Below, piece after piece: positions 1-20,260 of a stretch of 64,000 bases of DNA. The stretch comes from Mesostigma viride. Taxonomy: Eukaryota > Streptophyta > Mesostigmatophyceae > Mesostigmatales > Mesostigmataceae. A model generated the notes under the pieces. It did not search any database, was not told the DNA's origin, and saw only the letters and a list, made by a program, of their open reading frames with translations. Location of the stretch: NCBI GenBank assembly GCA_009746045.1, contig RPFO01000114.1, positions 338,719-402,718 of the forward strand, read 5' to 3'. The position numbers and the translations under genes are program-made. Position 1 is the first letter of the stretch, and each line of letters opens with the position of its first letter.

Positions 1-409
1 CGCTTCGGCCTATATATATGCGTGCATGCGGGCTGACTTTGCGGCGCAGCACGGTTATTAGGCTGTTTTACTTCATTCCGCGATGTGGATCGAGTGTCTC
101 ATGCCGGCTGTAGTTATTTTGTTGTGGTATCTCTGGTTAGCGTTGGCTTTGTTTATTTTTCATTGGGTGCCTTCACTCTGATGTAAGTACTTATATATTC
201 ATTGAGAATGATAAATTAAGGAGGTGAGATTGGCATGCAACATAAGGAAAACCCTGAAACGACGAAGCACCCTAAAGAAATTAATAGTAATCTGACCCGG
301 GCATGCAAGGATCACGCCAGCTGCACAAGGTACAACTAACTACATCACAAAACTACGACACGCAGCAACATCGCTGCCAGCCCACCATGCAGGCCTGGGA
401 TCGAGGGAT
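1..409. other. 3' flank of F-box gene, no gene seen
   Basis: This stretch follows the stop codon of the F-box gene on the minus strand. I see no coding exon or recognisable repeat in it. It presumably contains the 3' UTR and polyadenylation site of that gene, but no clear signal could be picked out. Confidence 0.4.
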
Positions 410-10874
<10,465 letters not shown>

Positions 10875-11604
10875 TGCCGAGTATTGAGGTGTTTAACTCC
10901 TTTGCAGGATGCACTTGCCTACCAAGTCAAGCGCTGCACTCGGAATGTCATACTATGATACAATGCGCAGCAGTCCGCGTTGGCAGGGTAAAAAGCGAAC
11001 TGGCGACACTCAACCCAGGCGCAGCTCAAGACCCAAGATAAATGCTTAGTAAAGTTGTCCGACCGAGGTCTGATATATATATATATATATATATCAGAAC
11101 GCAGAACGCAGTATGGAACTCAAGCCGGCGAAAGAACAATTGCGGAGTGCTCTGATGCGTATTGCTGCCCAATGAAAACTTAGCTTTAACACAACCTCAT
11201 AACCTACGATATTCCCGACAAAAAACTGTCCTTTTGGACTCACGCGCGCGATTTTGCATGACTGTGTGGACTGGGGGGTCATCACTCATCATGTTGGCTG
11301 AGTTTTGATGACTGGTAGTGATGTTCACCGATGCGCAGGCGCTTTCCACGGCTGCCCGAGTGGACACCACGTGGCGTGACGGTGGGCATTACGCGGCATT
11401 AACCCCTAAATGGTCTTGCGGCCGATTTTCCGCCAAAATCGAGTTCCAGCCGATGCATCGGCCCCTTCTCGGGCGACCAAATGCCGCGAAAACTATTGAG
11501 CATTAGGAAAAGTTTAGCTGAGAAGATCGAAAGTTTATAAAATACTCTAAAGCATGGTATATGGGTTTGCATACTTCTGACAAAGTTATAGAGGTGTTCT
11601 GGTA
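10875..11604. other. Upstream region of F-box gene
   Basis: Presumed promoter and 5' UTR of the minus-strand F-box gene. It contains a short (TA)n tract at about 11,072-11,094. No gene or clear promoter motif is seen. Confidence 0.35.
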
Positions 11605-12251
11605 GGGCTGGCACATCCGGGTCTTTTCTCGACCCGGACACGAACACGAACACCTGGGGAGAGTACCCGAACCCGAACCCGAACATGTTCGGTACATTCC
11701 CAGGTGACCCGAACACGAACACGAACATGTACTGTTTTTATTGAGTGACCCGAACCCGAACCCGAACATACCCGAACATTTTACCGAACACGAACAATTC
11801 ATTAAATAAATATAAATAAGTGAGAAACTATACATAGTTTGTTGTCACTTTTCATAATACGCAATAAATTAATAATGATTGCGTAATCATTACCTAAACT
11901 AGTCCGGGCGTGCTTAGACAATTCTACTACCGTACAACAGCTTTGCTCTTGCCAGCGTGTCGGCGGACTAATCTAGGCCGCTTTTTCATCAGAGAAGCGT
12001 TGCCTAGTCGGATCACTGGATGGTACTACAGGGATTCCGCCAGAAATGTTCGGTACCGGGTCAGAGGCGAACATGTTCGCCCGGTTCCCAGGGTGACCCG
12101 AATACGGACACGAACATGTTCTGCATTTTCCAGGTGACCCGAACCCGAACAGCACATGTTCGGCCGCACATTTTTGCCGACCCGAACACCGCACATGTTC
12201 GGTATTCGCCCGAACATGTCCGTGTTCGGTATGCGGCGGATGTGCCAGCCC
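11605..12251. mobile_element. Putative hAT-type MITE with CCCGAAC repeats
   Basis: A 647-bp segment bounded by the inverted 15-mer GGGCTGGCACATCCG. Inside, both halves are filled with CCCGAACACGAACA-type repeats and GAACATGTTCGG palindromes. Plant hAT MITEs often begin TAGGG(C/G)TGGCA and carry GTTCGGGT repeats, which this matches. I find no convincing 8-bp target duplication, so the exact ends and class are uncertain. It has no coding capacity. Confidence 0.55.
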
Positions 12252-14638
12252 AAAGTACAAGGGGTCAGGGTACTTTTTCACGTACAACGTGCATTCCGGA
12301 AAACGACGACCTGGCCATGTCGGCTTGCGCCCACGCATGGCATTCACGTTTTCGTTAGAACTTTCTGACCAAACTTAGGATATTGATTTTATACGTCCTA
12401 AAGATCATACAGGCCAATTTTTGGTTCGCGGGAATGCCATTTGATAGGTGTCGGCAGCGTTCTTGCTGGAAAAAACTGCGATCAGGCCGGACGGTAGAAA
12501 CGTTGACAGCAATACCTTTCCGGCGTATTTTAAAGGATATATCGGTTTCTTTGTACTTTTTATGGTACATAGTAGTCGTAAACGTGCAAGGGTGGCCAGA
12601 AATCGCCGAATCCAGCGACCATGCTGCACAACTTTGGTGTGCCGAAATGCGCCATTTTGCGGCCACCGCCTGGGCCAAGGTAACGCCATCCATGCTTGGT
12701 AAAGCTTAAGCATCGTTTTCCTATCGATGTTTGACGTTTATATATACGTTCTAGCTTGTGTAGCACATTCTTTTTGCATTATTCATGCTCTTTCTTGACC
12801 CTGGCCTGGCCCCTTTCTAAAACACCCTTCTTAGATGATTCCCTCAGTCAGTTGACCTGCCGCAGGGTGATGGTGATAAGTTTTAGAGGCTGTATGGGTT
12901 TGAATACCTCCATATATGTTTGTTATACATTTCCCATACACATATTGCATGAGTGTGAGGCAGTTGGCTGGTCTCTGTGGCATCATCAAGCACGTAACTG
13001 GTGAGTAAAAGCTTCCCATTGACAGCATGTGCCACCAGGTGTGCTGGCCATCACCTGGCAAGCTATAGCAGCTTAGGCCTAGTTTATCCTTGCTAGGGCA
13101 GGCTGAAATAGGCTCAACATCACTAGTTTGTTGGTGGCTGCCTCCTAGAATGCATGCCTTGCGTAGGGTATCCGTACCACGTTACCTACGAACATGGACA
13201 AGGTAGCACCTGCACATAGGTGCCATGTAAGGGCAGTGTGATGATGCAGTTATGTTTCCCCATCATTGTGAAAGGGGAATGTATTGTTTGGCATGGTTGG
13301 TGGCCATATTAGTAGGTAGTATGCCCACCCCTACCCCCTTGGTTGCTTTTTACCAACGGTACCCCTATGGGCTGTACTGGGTGTAACTGCTGGTATACCC
13401 ACCCAAATGATGACCCCAATGGCTCAAACTGTTCAGCAACTAATTGTTTATCATCCCTGAAGTGGTAGGTGCCTAGGTCTTATAACATAATTCAAAATGC
13501 ACATTCTACCAAAAATGAAAACGCGCGTCTTAACCCCCCTGACTTTGACGGCAGTTATATATGGCCTACCCTGCATATATGTTAAAAATATAATTACTTA
13601 CAGCAGAGTGAAATCACTCAAACCAAAGCAAACGCCCAGCTATAAACCTATATACAGAGCCATGTCAAAGCTCTATACTACGATAAGACCAATGGAAACG
13701 CCTAACGGGAGGAACCTAATAGCCCTGCTGCACCGCAAAATCAGCCCGCGTACGGCGGAGCATGATGTCAGCCATGGCCCGAGTCAGCGCCACCGACAAG
13801 CGCCCTGCATATATGTGAGGTTGTAATATACCAACCCGAAGGGCAACTCATGGACATGCTTGGCTCCCAAGGATAGCCATTGGATATGGGTAGGTTGGAT
13901 GGCATCTGGTTTGCAAAATTGTGAAGATCCAGCCGATTTATCGGCAGGATCTCAGACCATTTAGGGGTTAAGGGCGACGGTGCGCTGTGCATGGGCACAC
14001 TGTACGGTGTACACCACACGTAGTTCTAGTGTGGTACCAAACTAATTCACTTTACAAGCGGGAAAGCAAGGGATTCAGGGAAGGCCGACAATAACAGGCC
14101 CTACTGCGCTAATGAATTAGTAAAACTTTAGATTAAACACTGTCATGTCATGACAATCATGTCGGGTCCGCCAGCCGCCGGCGTGGATAGTAACACTCAT
14201 GAGCACGGCTGAGAAGCTATAGGCTTAGGACTGACTGGCCGAAGTTTATCAAGGTGGAAAGCCGTTGACAAATCATTAGAGCCCACGAGCCCGCCGGTCG
14301 TGATCATGGGGCAGCGGATAGGTTTTCCACCGAAAGGCCGGGGTACTTTTTTTTACCTTGCGACGTAATTCGCCCACTGCCGGCTGACGCCTTAAATTTT
14401 ATGTGTTCTATGGTTTGCGACAGGTTGCTGGGCATGTTCTAGGTGGATTTATCGTCTGGAATTCCTGTGAGTGCTTCCTACTCAACGCTCATTGACACAT
14501 AACACACGACGCAAATATCTCCGCCTACAGTTGCTTGTTGTGCAGCATTTGCTTGGCTGGCTGGCGAGCTGTGCAAAGCGGGAAGTCCAACTGAGCAGTA
14601 ATGGACTTAAGAGGCGCGCCGGCATTGCACAACATGCT
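12252..14638. other. Intergenic, dispersed repeat remnants
   Basis: No gene is seen. The stretch 12,380-12,720 shares short blocks (TTTTTATGGTACAT and a CTTTGGTGTGCC-like motif) with about 35,600-35,780 and 17,260-17,300, so it is probably a decayed repeat family. The rest shows nothing I can classify. Confidence 0.4.
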
Positions 14639-14767
14639 CAGGCGGTTGATTGCATGTCCCTTGGTAGCGAGGACTTGTGGTTGAAGGTTTTTTATTTCCC
14701 GGGGGCAGACAATGTCTCCAAATGCGCCATGCAATGCAGCTTCTGGCGGAGGCCAGGAAGCAACTGA
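14639..14767 (+). pseudogene. Decayed F-box exon 1 copy
   Basis: A frame reads SEDLWLKVFYFPGADNVSKC then AMQCSFWRRPGSN and a stop. It aligns with exon 1 of the F-box gene (SEDIWLRIFELVGPDDVSKC, AMECRAWRQFG). It lies on the opposite strand about 3.8 kb upstream of that exon. The donor-side sequence is not conserved, and no exon 2 follows. It is best read as a broken inverted duplicate. Confidence 0.7.
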
Positions 14768-14859
14768 ATCACGATGTATGCAAGGTGCCTTTTTACATTA
14801 AAACGTGCCCTTCTCATGACTGCTTGTACTTGACGAGCCAAAACGGATATTTGCCTAGT

Positions 14860-15300
14860 ATATTCACTGCGGCTTGGCCAGCCAGGGAGACACATTCTGA
14901 CCTGGCCTGGCCCCAAGGGCATTCCCAAAAGGGTAGGGAAACCTGTCACGAACTACATCCAGATGTTGCTGGACGACCTAGTGGTCCCAGCCCAGTTTGA
15001 GTACCGCATCCACTCTCTCTCCCGTCTTTGGACTGCCATGCAGGACAAGACGCGGTGGCAGAAGATTGTCAAGGCTCACACGCCCGACCCTGTGGGCAAG
15101 CCCCCTCCCCCCAAGAGGAGGAGGCGTTTTGATGAGTAGTGTAGTTACCTAGGATTTTCTAGACTAGATAGCTTAGAGTTAGGATAGTTCGATTACGCGG
15201 CTTCCTCCACCCCACCCATCCATCATGGAATATGTGCTACATGATCTTCCAACGGAGGCATGTTATAATTTAATTTAATTTAATTTAATTTAATATTCAC
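14860..15300 (+). mobile_element. LINE 3' end fragment
   Basis: A 74-codon frame ending at 15,139 encodes the C-terminus of a LINE ORF2: NYIQMLLDDLVVPAQFEYRI, then a WTAMQ motif and a Pro/Lys tail (PVGKPPPPKRRRR). A near-identical tail ends the LINE copy at 32,853 (PVGKPPPPKRKGR). The 3' UTR contains a short CATC tract, then ATGTTATAATTTAA and a (TTTAA)n tail near 15,268-15,294. The 5' part is missing, as is usual for truncated LINE insertions. Confidence 0.75.
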
Positions 15301-15871
15301 TGTCCTGCAGTTGGCTGCCCGGGCGTGCCCCTGCTCTTCCTGGGATAGCACATGTCCAGGCCTAGCCTATGATGGATAGTAGCCCAGCAGTCGGGTGGCC
15401 ACCTTGCTGCGCGTGGCCAGGGGCTTGCCACGCGCCCCTGTGAGGACATAGCGCCTTGGCTGCGCGGGCTTGGAGCCAGCTAGTCTATCTGATGTGTCCA
15501 CTGGATATGTGAGGACCAGGTGCCCTGCTAGGCCTTGGCGCGTATGCCTAAGAATGTGGGATACAAAAAGTACTGAATCTGCGCACAAATCCTCATTTGC
15601 GGGATCCCTCATACAAATGGCGGGAGCTTCGGGCGATGATGAGGATGATCGCAGCAGCGCTGTTTACAAGCAAGACATTAGCTCCCGGCCGCTAGGAACA
15701 AACGCACTGATCACGCATTGTTGTTTTTTAGCTAAACTGTCTAATGGCCGGCCTCGCTGTGAACGTAAGCGGCCAGCCAAATAATTTTAACGTACAAGGC
15801 TACGCATTTCCAATTACTCTAGATATTCATCTTCATCGTCCAATTAATGACTCCACAAAGCCAGGTAAGTT

Positions 15872-15906
15872 ACTTAATTAACTAGTCTCGTGTTCCTGTT
15901 GGGGGA
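15872..15906 (-). repeat. Hairpin plus TTAA tail, divergent copy
   Basis: A TTAATTAA tail next to the stem GTGTTCC / GGAACAC around a C/A-rich loop. It has the same layout as the LINE 3'-end hairpins near 31,835 and 34,050, but with different stem bases that still pair. Confidence 0.5.
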
Positions 15907-16025
15907 ACACAAAGGACTGAATTCCATCCCCAGTGGACGTCTCCCCAACGCCCAAGCTGTCAATATTAAGTGAGACATGTATATGTAAATGGCCACAGCT
16001 AGTCTAAAATATGGGCCTCAACTAT

Positions 16026-16053
16026 CAAGGAGACAACCAGCGCTGGCCAGAAT
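16026..16053 (-). mobile_element. 28-bp truncated retro-insertion with TSD
   Basis: The insert starts CAAGGAGACAACCAGCG and is flanked by the perfect 9-bp repeat CTCAACTAT (16,017-16,025 and 16,054-16,062). It shares its fixed end with the inserts at 16,631, 53,655, 54,100 and 62,785. Confidence 0.8.
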
Positions 16054-16196
16054 CTCAACTATGGCCTCGAGCTAATCTAGCTTGCACGTAAACTATGCCT
16101 AGGTACCATGCTTTTTATGTTTCCTAGGACCCACAGTTGATTTGGGGGGTCGCGTAGTCTTTGACAGTGTCCGCCCATCGCTGCTTATCCTGCTGC

Positions 16197-16253
16197 GTAA
16201 TTAATTAATTAATTAATTAATTAATTAATAGACACGTGACTGCGTCACGTGAG
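16197..16253 (-). repeat. (TTAA)n tail plus hairpin
   Basis: A (TTAA)n tract of about 30 bp is followed by the perfect stem CACGTGAC / GTCACGTG with a three-base loop. The layout matches the other LINE-type 3' ends in this window. Confidence 0.65.
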
Positions 16254-16428
16254 CATAAGTCCTCAGGGGCGGGATCGAGGGGAACATGGGATGGAATGGA
16301 CGATGTAATTAATCTAGGTCCTAGTTACAGGGTTGTGGGCACCATAATCCTGCATATCCGACCATATCTGAAGTGAGACAACTATGCCTGGACGCATGGC
16401 GAGCGTCGTGGAAGGACTAGGGTGACTA

Positions 16429-18295
16429 GTGTTAATCCACTCACGGTCCTAAATTTAGGACTTTGTCCTAAATTGTCCTAGAGGTCACTATAACCAAGGT
16501 ACCGGGGGGGGGGGGTCACTATATGGACCGTACCCCATGTGGACCGTACCCGGCATGATGTACCCAACCCGTGGTACCGGCACATGGTACCCGGATTCCG
16601 TACCCGGGTGTAACCGGGTATAATGGCGGGACTCGAAAACGCAGAAAAGATAACGGCAGGCTCGAGCTACCATGGTCCGGATTCTCCCGATTTCTGGCCT
16701 GCGCTGGTTGTCTCTTTGATAATGGCGGGAAAGTAGGTACCTCGACCAAAAATATAACCGATTTTGGAGCGAAAAAGTGGGTGCGGGAATGATCTGAGGT
16801 GGATATGGCGACCTGACAATCGTGGCCGGCGTTTTCACGTGCGTTTATCATTTCGGGCGCCCAGTAGCAAAAACGAAAGGTCGTTAGTTATGCTTAAAGG
16901 CTGTGAAATTTTCTGCGCAAGTTTTTATGTGTAGCGCTGTAGCACAGCGGCACAACACAAATGGGTCGCAGATCGCCTGCTCGCGGAGGGTCGATTTTGG
17001 CACAAACACGTTAGTGTATTAGCAATGGTGGTGCGAATCAAGCCAGGAAATTTTTGTGGACGATTTTGATTATAGTCTGGAGTTTATAAACGGAGTATTT
17101 GACATGGGAGCGCCTGGCCCGTGATATTCTTGCCCGATTTCCATTGTCGACCATGTTTTAGGGACGTTCAGGCTGGGCAGCGAGCGCACCTTATAGGTCT
17201 TCACTTTCGGTATTTCTTGGACCTAGAACGCAGCACAAGCGTGGTTTATATCATTTTCGAACCGGCTGGCCAGCTTTGGTGCGCTCAGCTCTCGGAAAGC
17301 TGACCTCGCTGCGGATTTCAGCGACTTTTTTGCAACCATCTGGAATGAGGCGACGTAAGTAGCAGGTACGTGCCGGGGTGCCCTAGATCATGAGTGTAAC
17401 TGGCAACGCTGTCGTGGTGTTTTGAGTCAGTAAGCTATGCCTAAAAAGAGGGGACGCTCTCTGTGCACATAACTGTCACACATAGTTGGTTTACGTCATA
17501 CAATTTTTTACGTCTCTATCTTCGTCGTCCGCTGCAGCTAAAACACACATGCGTAAGAGCAGTTTTACTCATGTGTTAGTTATAAACCATGGTCCTATGG
17601 CCTGCAGTCGTTCAGGGTGTTCTCAGACAGTATATACAGTATGGTTTACGTGTTACATGCACCCTGAATTCGCTCACAAAGCGTTGCATGTTAGCACAAC
17701 GTTGTTCTGTAACTTGATTTGGCTGCATTCATGTGTTAGTTGCAATGCAAATGCAATGTTTTTTCATCGCTGGGTGGTGGCCAGCATGTCCGTGATGTCA
17801 AAGAAGGTTTGGCATATGCTTAGAGAAAGTTTACCGCAAGGGGTGGGCCGTGTTCAAGCCGGGCAACCTCAGCAACCATGCAACCGTATATTGCATTACC
17901 TGCACCATCTGTAAGCACGCGTATATATAGAGGCAGCCACAGCAGGGTATGGCCTTGTTATACGCTGCCCCGCCATCCCAAGGCCTCGTAGGGTCCCCTA
18001 GCGCTTGTAAAATGCTCAAGGGACCGTGTGGATAGCATGGTCATGCGTTGACACTAATTGGTCCTATTGGTCCTAAATTCTCATTTTGACCAAATTCGCG
18101 GTTTGAGGCCTGCCATGGGCCAGGGTCCATTCAGGCACTAAATGTAATTATTTGAACCCAGGTTTTTGATAGAAACTAAAAAAGTGTGTTATCTGTCATG
18201 GGCACGAATGCCAGGGTCAAATTTTAATGTTTGCATGTATATATTTTAATTCCAAGTGGTCCTAAATTTAGGACTTTTTCTGGGAAAACTAACAC
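16429..18295. mobile_element. 1.8-kb TA-flanked element, copy 1
   Basis: This segment is nearly identical, in inverse orientation, to 25,883-27,654. Both ends carry the palindrome GGTCCTAAATTTAGGAC or a variant a short way inside. The outermost bases read TA-GTGTTAATCC ... ACTAACAC-TA, which suggests a TA target site as in mariner-like elements. A 142-codon frame (17,486-17,914) is shared with the other copy with only a few substitutions, but it matches no protein I know. No transposase is present. Copy 1 contains an 88-bp insertion (16,631-16,718) that copy 2 lacks. Confidence 0.7.
16631..16718 (+). mobile_element. 88-bp retro-insertion with 11-bp TSD
   Basis: It is flanked by the perfect 11-bp repeat ATAATGGCGGG (16,620-16,630 and 16,719-16,729). 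The sister element at 27,460-27,470 has a single copy of this target and no insert, so it serves as an empty site. The right end reads CGCTGGTTGTCTCTTTG, the fixed end of the family. The same 88 bp recur almost exactly at 54,100-54,187 in inverse orientation. Confidence 0.88.
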
Positions 18296-18359
18296 TAGTT
18301 GTCTGAGAGGAAAGACGCGAAGGCCGCGGGAGCCGCGTGGCCATCTCTAGGAAGACCTA

Positions 18360-19187
18360 CATGGAGGGAGACAGAGGGTAACAAGAAAGGTTGACGGCTC
18401 CCGAGTCCTGTATCAGGACCGCGTCAATTAGTTGCTGGGTAGCCTACTCCCCAGCTGCAAGGCCGATGTGGACCACCGTATCTCCCTCGCGCCTGGCGCG
18501 CTTTACGCAAACTACCGGGCCCTGTGGCGCAAGCCCTTGGGCAAGATCAGAAGAGAAACAGGACCTGTGTTAAGGTCCGGGTCCTCCCTAGCTGTTCTTA
18601 CGTGTACGGGGCCGAGACGTGGACCCTCTCAGCCGACCTTGCCAGAAAGCTGGACGGCGCAGTCACCAACATGCTGCGATCCATTTTTCGTGTAGGATAT
18701 CATTGCTTCTCTTGTTCGCAATGAGGACTTGTACCTCGGCATGCCATATATCACAAGCCACCACTAAGCAGCGGCGCCTGCAGCTAGTAGCGGCACTCAG
18801 CTCGCACCAACCAGGTAGACACATCACGTGCCCCCCGGCTCCCCGCGGGACTGCGCCCAGCTCAGCCTGGCCGGCACCTCCAATTACGTGGGCCGGGCCA
18901 CGCAATGCTATAGACGCCGCAAGGCCCGCACCTTCAATGAACAGCTAGTAGAGGACATGGGGGGGCTAGTATCCCTCTCGGACGTGATTTGGAACATCGA
19001 TGATGGACAAGGCCAAGTGGTCCCAGGTCATATAGGACAACGAACCCCCTCCCGTGGGGAAGCGCCCGCGTGTTTGCAAACGCGGGAAGCACGCTGGACA
19101 GGACCCCTAGGGTAGAGAGCTTAGAATGATAGAGTTGGCTTGATGTTGTAGATAGATTAGACCGGTAGGATTGCATGTGTGTCCCGG
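18360..19187 (+). mobile_element. LINE fragment (RT C-terminal part), decayed
   Basis: Broken frames encode the region after the RT domain of a non-LTR retrotransposon: LLGSLLPSCKADVDHRI, ALYANYRALWRKPLGKI, then YGAETWTL and KLDGAVTNMLRSIFR. The same region appears at 34,600-34,900 on the minus strand. The 3' UTR runs to 19,187 (AGATTAGACCGGTAGGA), then enters the CATC tract. Its true 3' end lies at 31,821-31,868, beyond the CACTA element. Stops and frameshifts show it is inactive. Confidence 0.85.
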
Positions 19188-19570
19188 CCATCCATCCATC
19201 CATCCATCCATCCATCCATCCATCCATCCATCCATCCATCCATCCATCCATCCATCCATCCATCCATCCATCCATCCATCCATCCATCCATCCATCCATC
19301 CATCCATCCATCCATCCATCCATCCATCCATCCATCCATCCATCCATCCATCCATCCATCCATCCATCCATCCATCCATCCATCCATCCACAGTCCATCC
19401 ATCCATCCATCCATCCATCCATCCATCCATCCATCCATCCATCCATCCATCCATCCATCCATCCATCCATCCATCCATCCATCCATCCATCCATCCATCC
19501 ATCCATCCATCCATCCATCCATCCATCCATCCATCCATCCATCCATCCATCCATCCATCCATCCATCCAT
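19187..19570. repeat. (CATC)n microsatellite, left array
   Basis: About 96 units with a single interruption near 19,390. It arose from the short CATC tract in the LINE 3' UTR. It reverses to GGATGGA just before the CACTA terminus. SIHP and MDGW frames through it are artefacts. Confidence 0.97.
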
Positions 19571-19602
19571 GGATGGACGCTAGGAACTCGGCTTTGAGAA
19601 TG

Positions 19603-19921
19603 GGTGAGAAATCGTGAGAAAAAGGGTGAGAAAGGTGAGAAAAAGGGTGAGAAATGGGTGAGAATGGGTGAGAAAGGTGAGAAAAAAGGGTGAGAATGGG
19701 GTGAGAATGGGTGAGAAAACACGTTTCTCACCCGGGTGAGATTGCCCCAAAAAGGTCAAAAAAGGGGAAAAACGTGAGAAAAATCTCAAGAAAACAGGAC
19801 GTGAGATAAGTGAGAAAAACGGGAGGTGTGAAACGTGAGAAAAGTGAGAAAATCAGGACGTGAGAAAAGTGAGAAAAGTGAGAAAAACAGGACGTGAGAA
19901 AAGTGAGAAAAGTGAGAAAAC
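19603..19921 (+). repeat. Left subterminal GTGAGAA array
   Basis: About 22 copies of GTGAGAA(A) in direct orientation, in two sub-blocks: GGGTGAGAA up to 19,720, then CGTGAGAAAAGTGAGAAAA units up to 19,921. There is one inverted TTTCTCACC near 19,725. In En/Spm, a comparable subterminal 12-mer array is bound by TNPA; the same role is inferred here. Confidence 0.93.
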
Positions 19922-20260
19922 ACAGCGCTGAAAAACACACCCATAATGCAATATGCTGGCAGCCATGCACATGCAGGCAGTGCCAGTAACAACCGCTGTT
20001 CAAAACAGCACGAACAATCATGATTTTTTCATTAAATGTTTGAATAATTTTAATGTTTACAGCTGCAAGAACGGGTCCGTTGATTCAACTATTCAACACT
20101 GTTACGGCGTTATGTACATCTTCGGCATTCAATGCCTGTTCAACACATGCAGTCTGTAATGGCGTTATGACATCTTCGGCATTCAATGCCTTTCATCAAA
20201 TACTATATGGCAGCTAGCTAACATCGCGGGCCGCTCGACAGGGCGTCACATGCTGACTTT

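Larger units (their letters stand above)
15301..16428. other. Intergenic region with small retro-insertions
   Basis: No gene is seen. It holds two hairpin/(TTAA)n motifs (15,872-15,906 and 16,197-16,253) and a 28-bp insertion at 16,026-16,053 flanked by a 9-bp duplication (see separate entries). Confidence 0.45.

Noticed and set aside
17486-17914. 142-codon frame in the TA-flanked element as a gene
   Set aside because: Shared by both copies because the whole element is; no domain, no clear coding bias.
19171-19617. Open frames of SIHP or MDGW repeats across the left CATC array
   Set aside because: A 4-bp repeat with no stop in any frame; open in several frames on both strands. Not coding.
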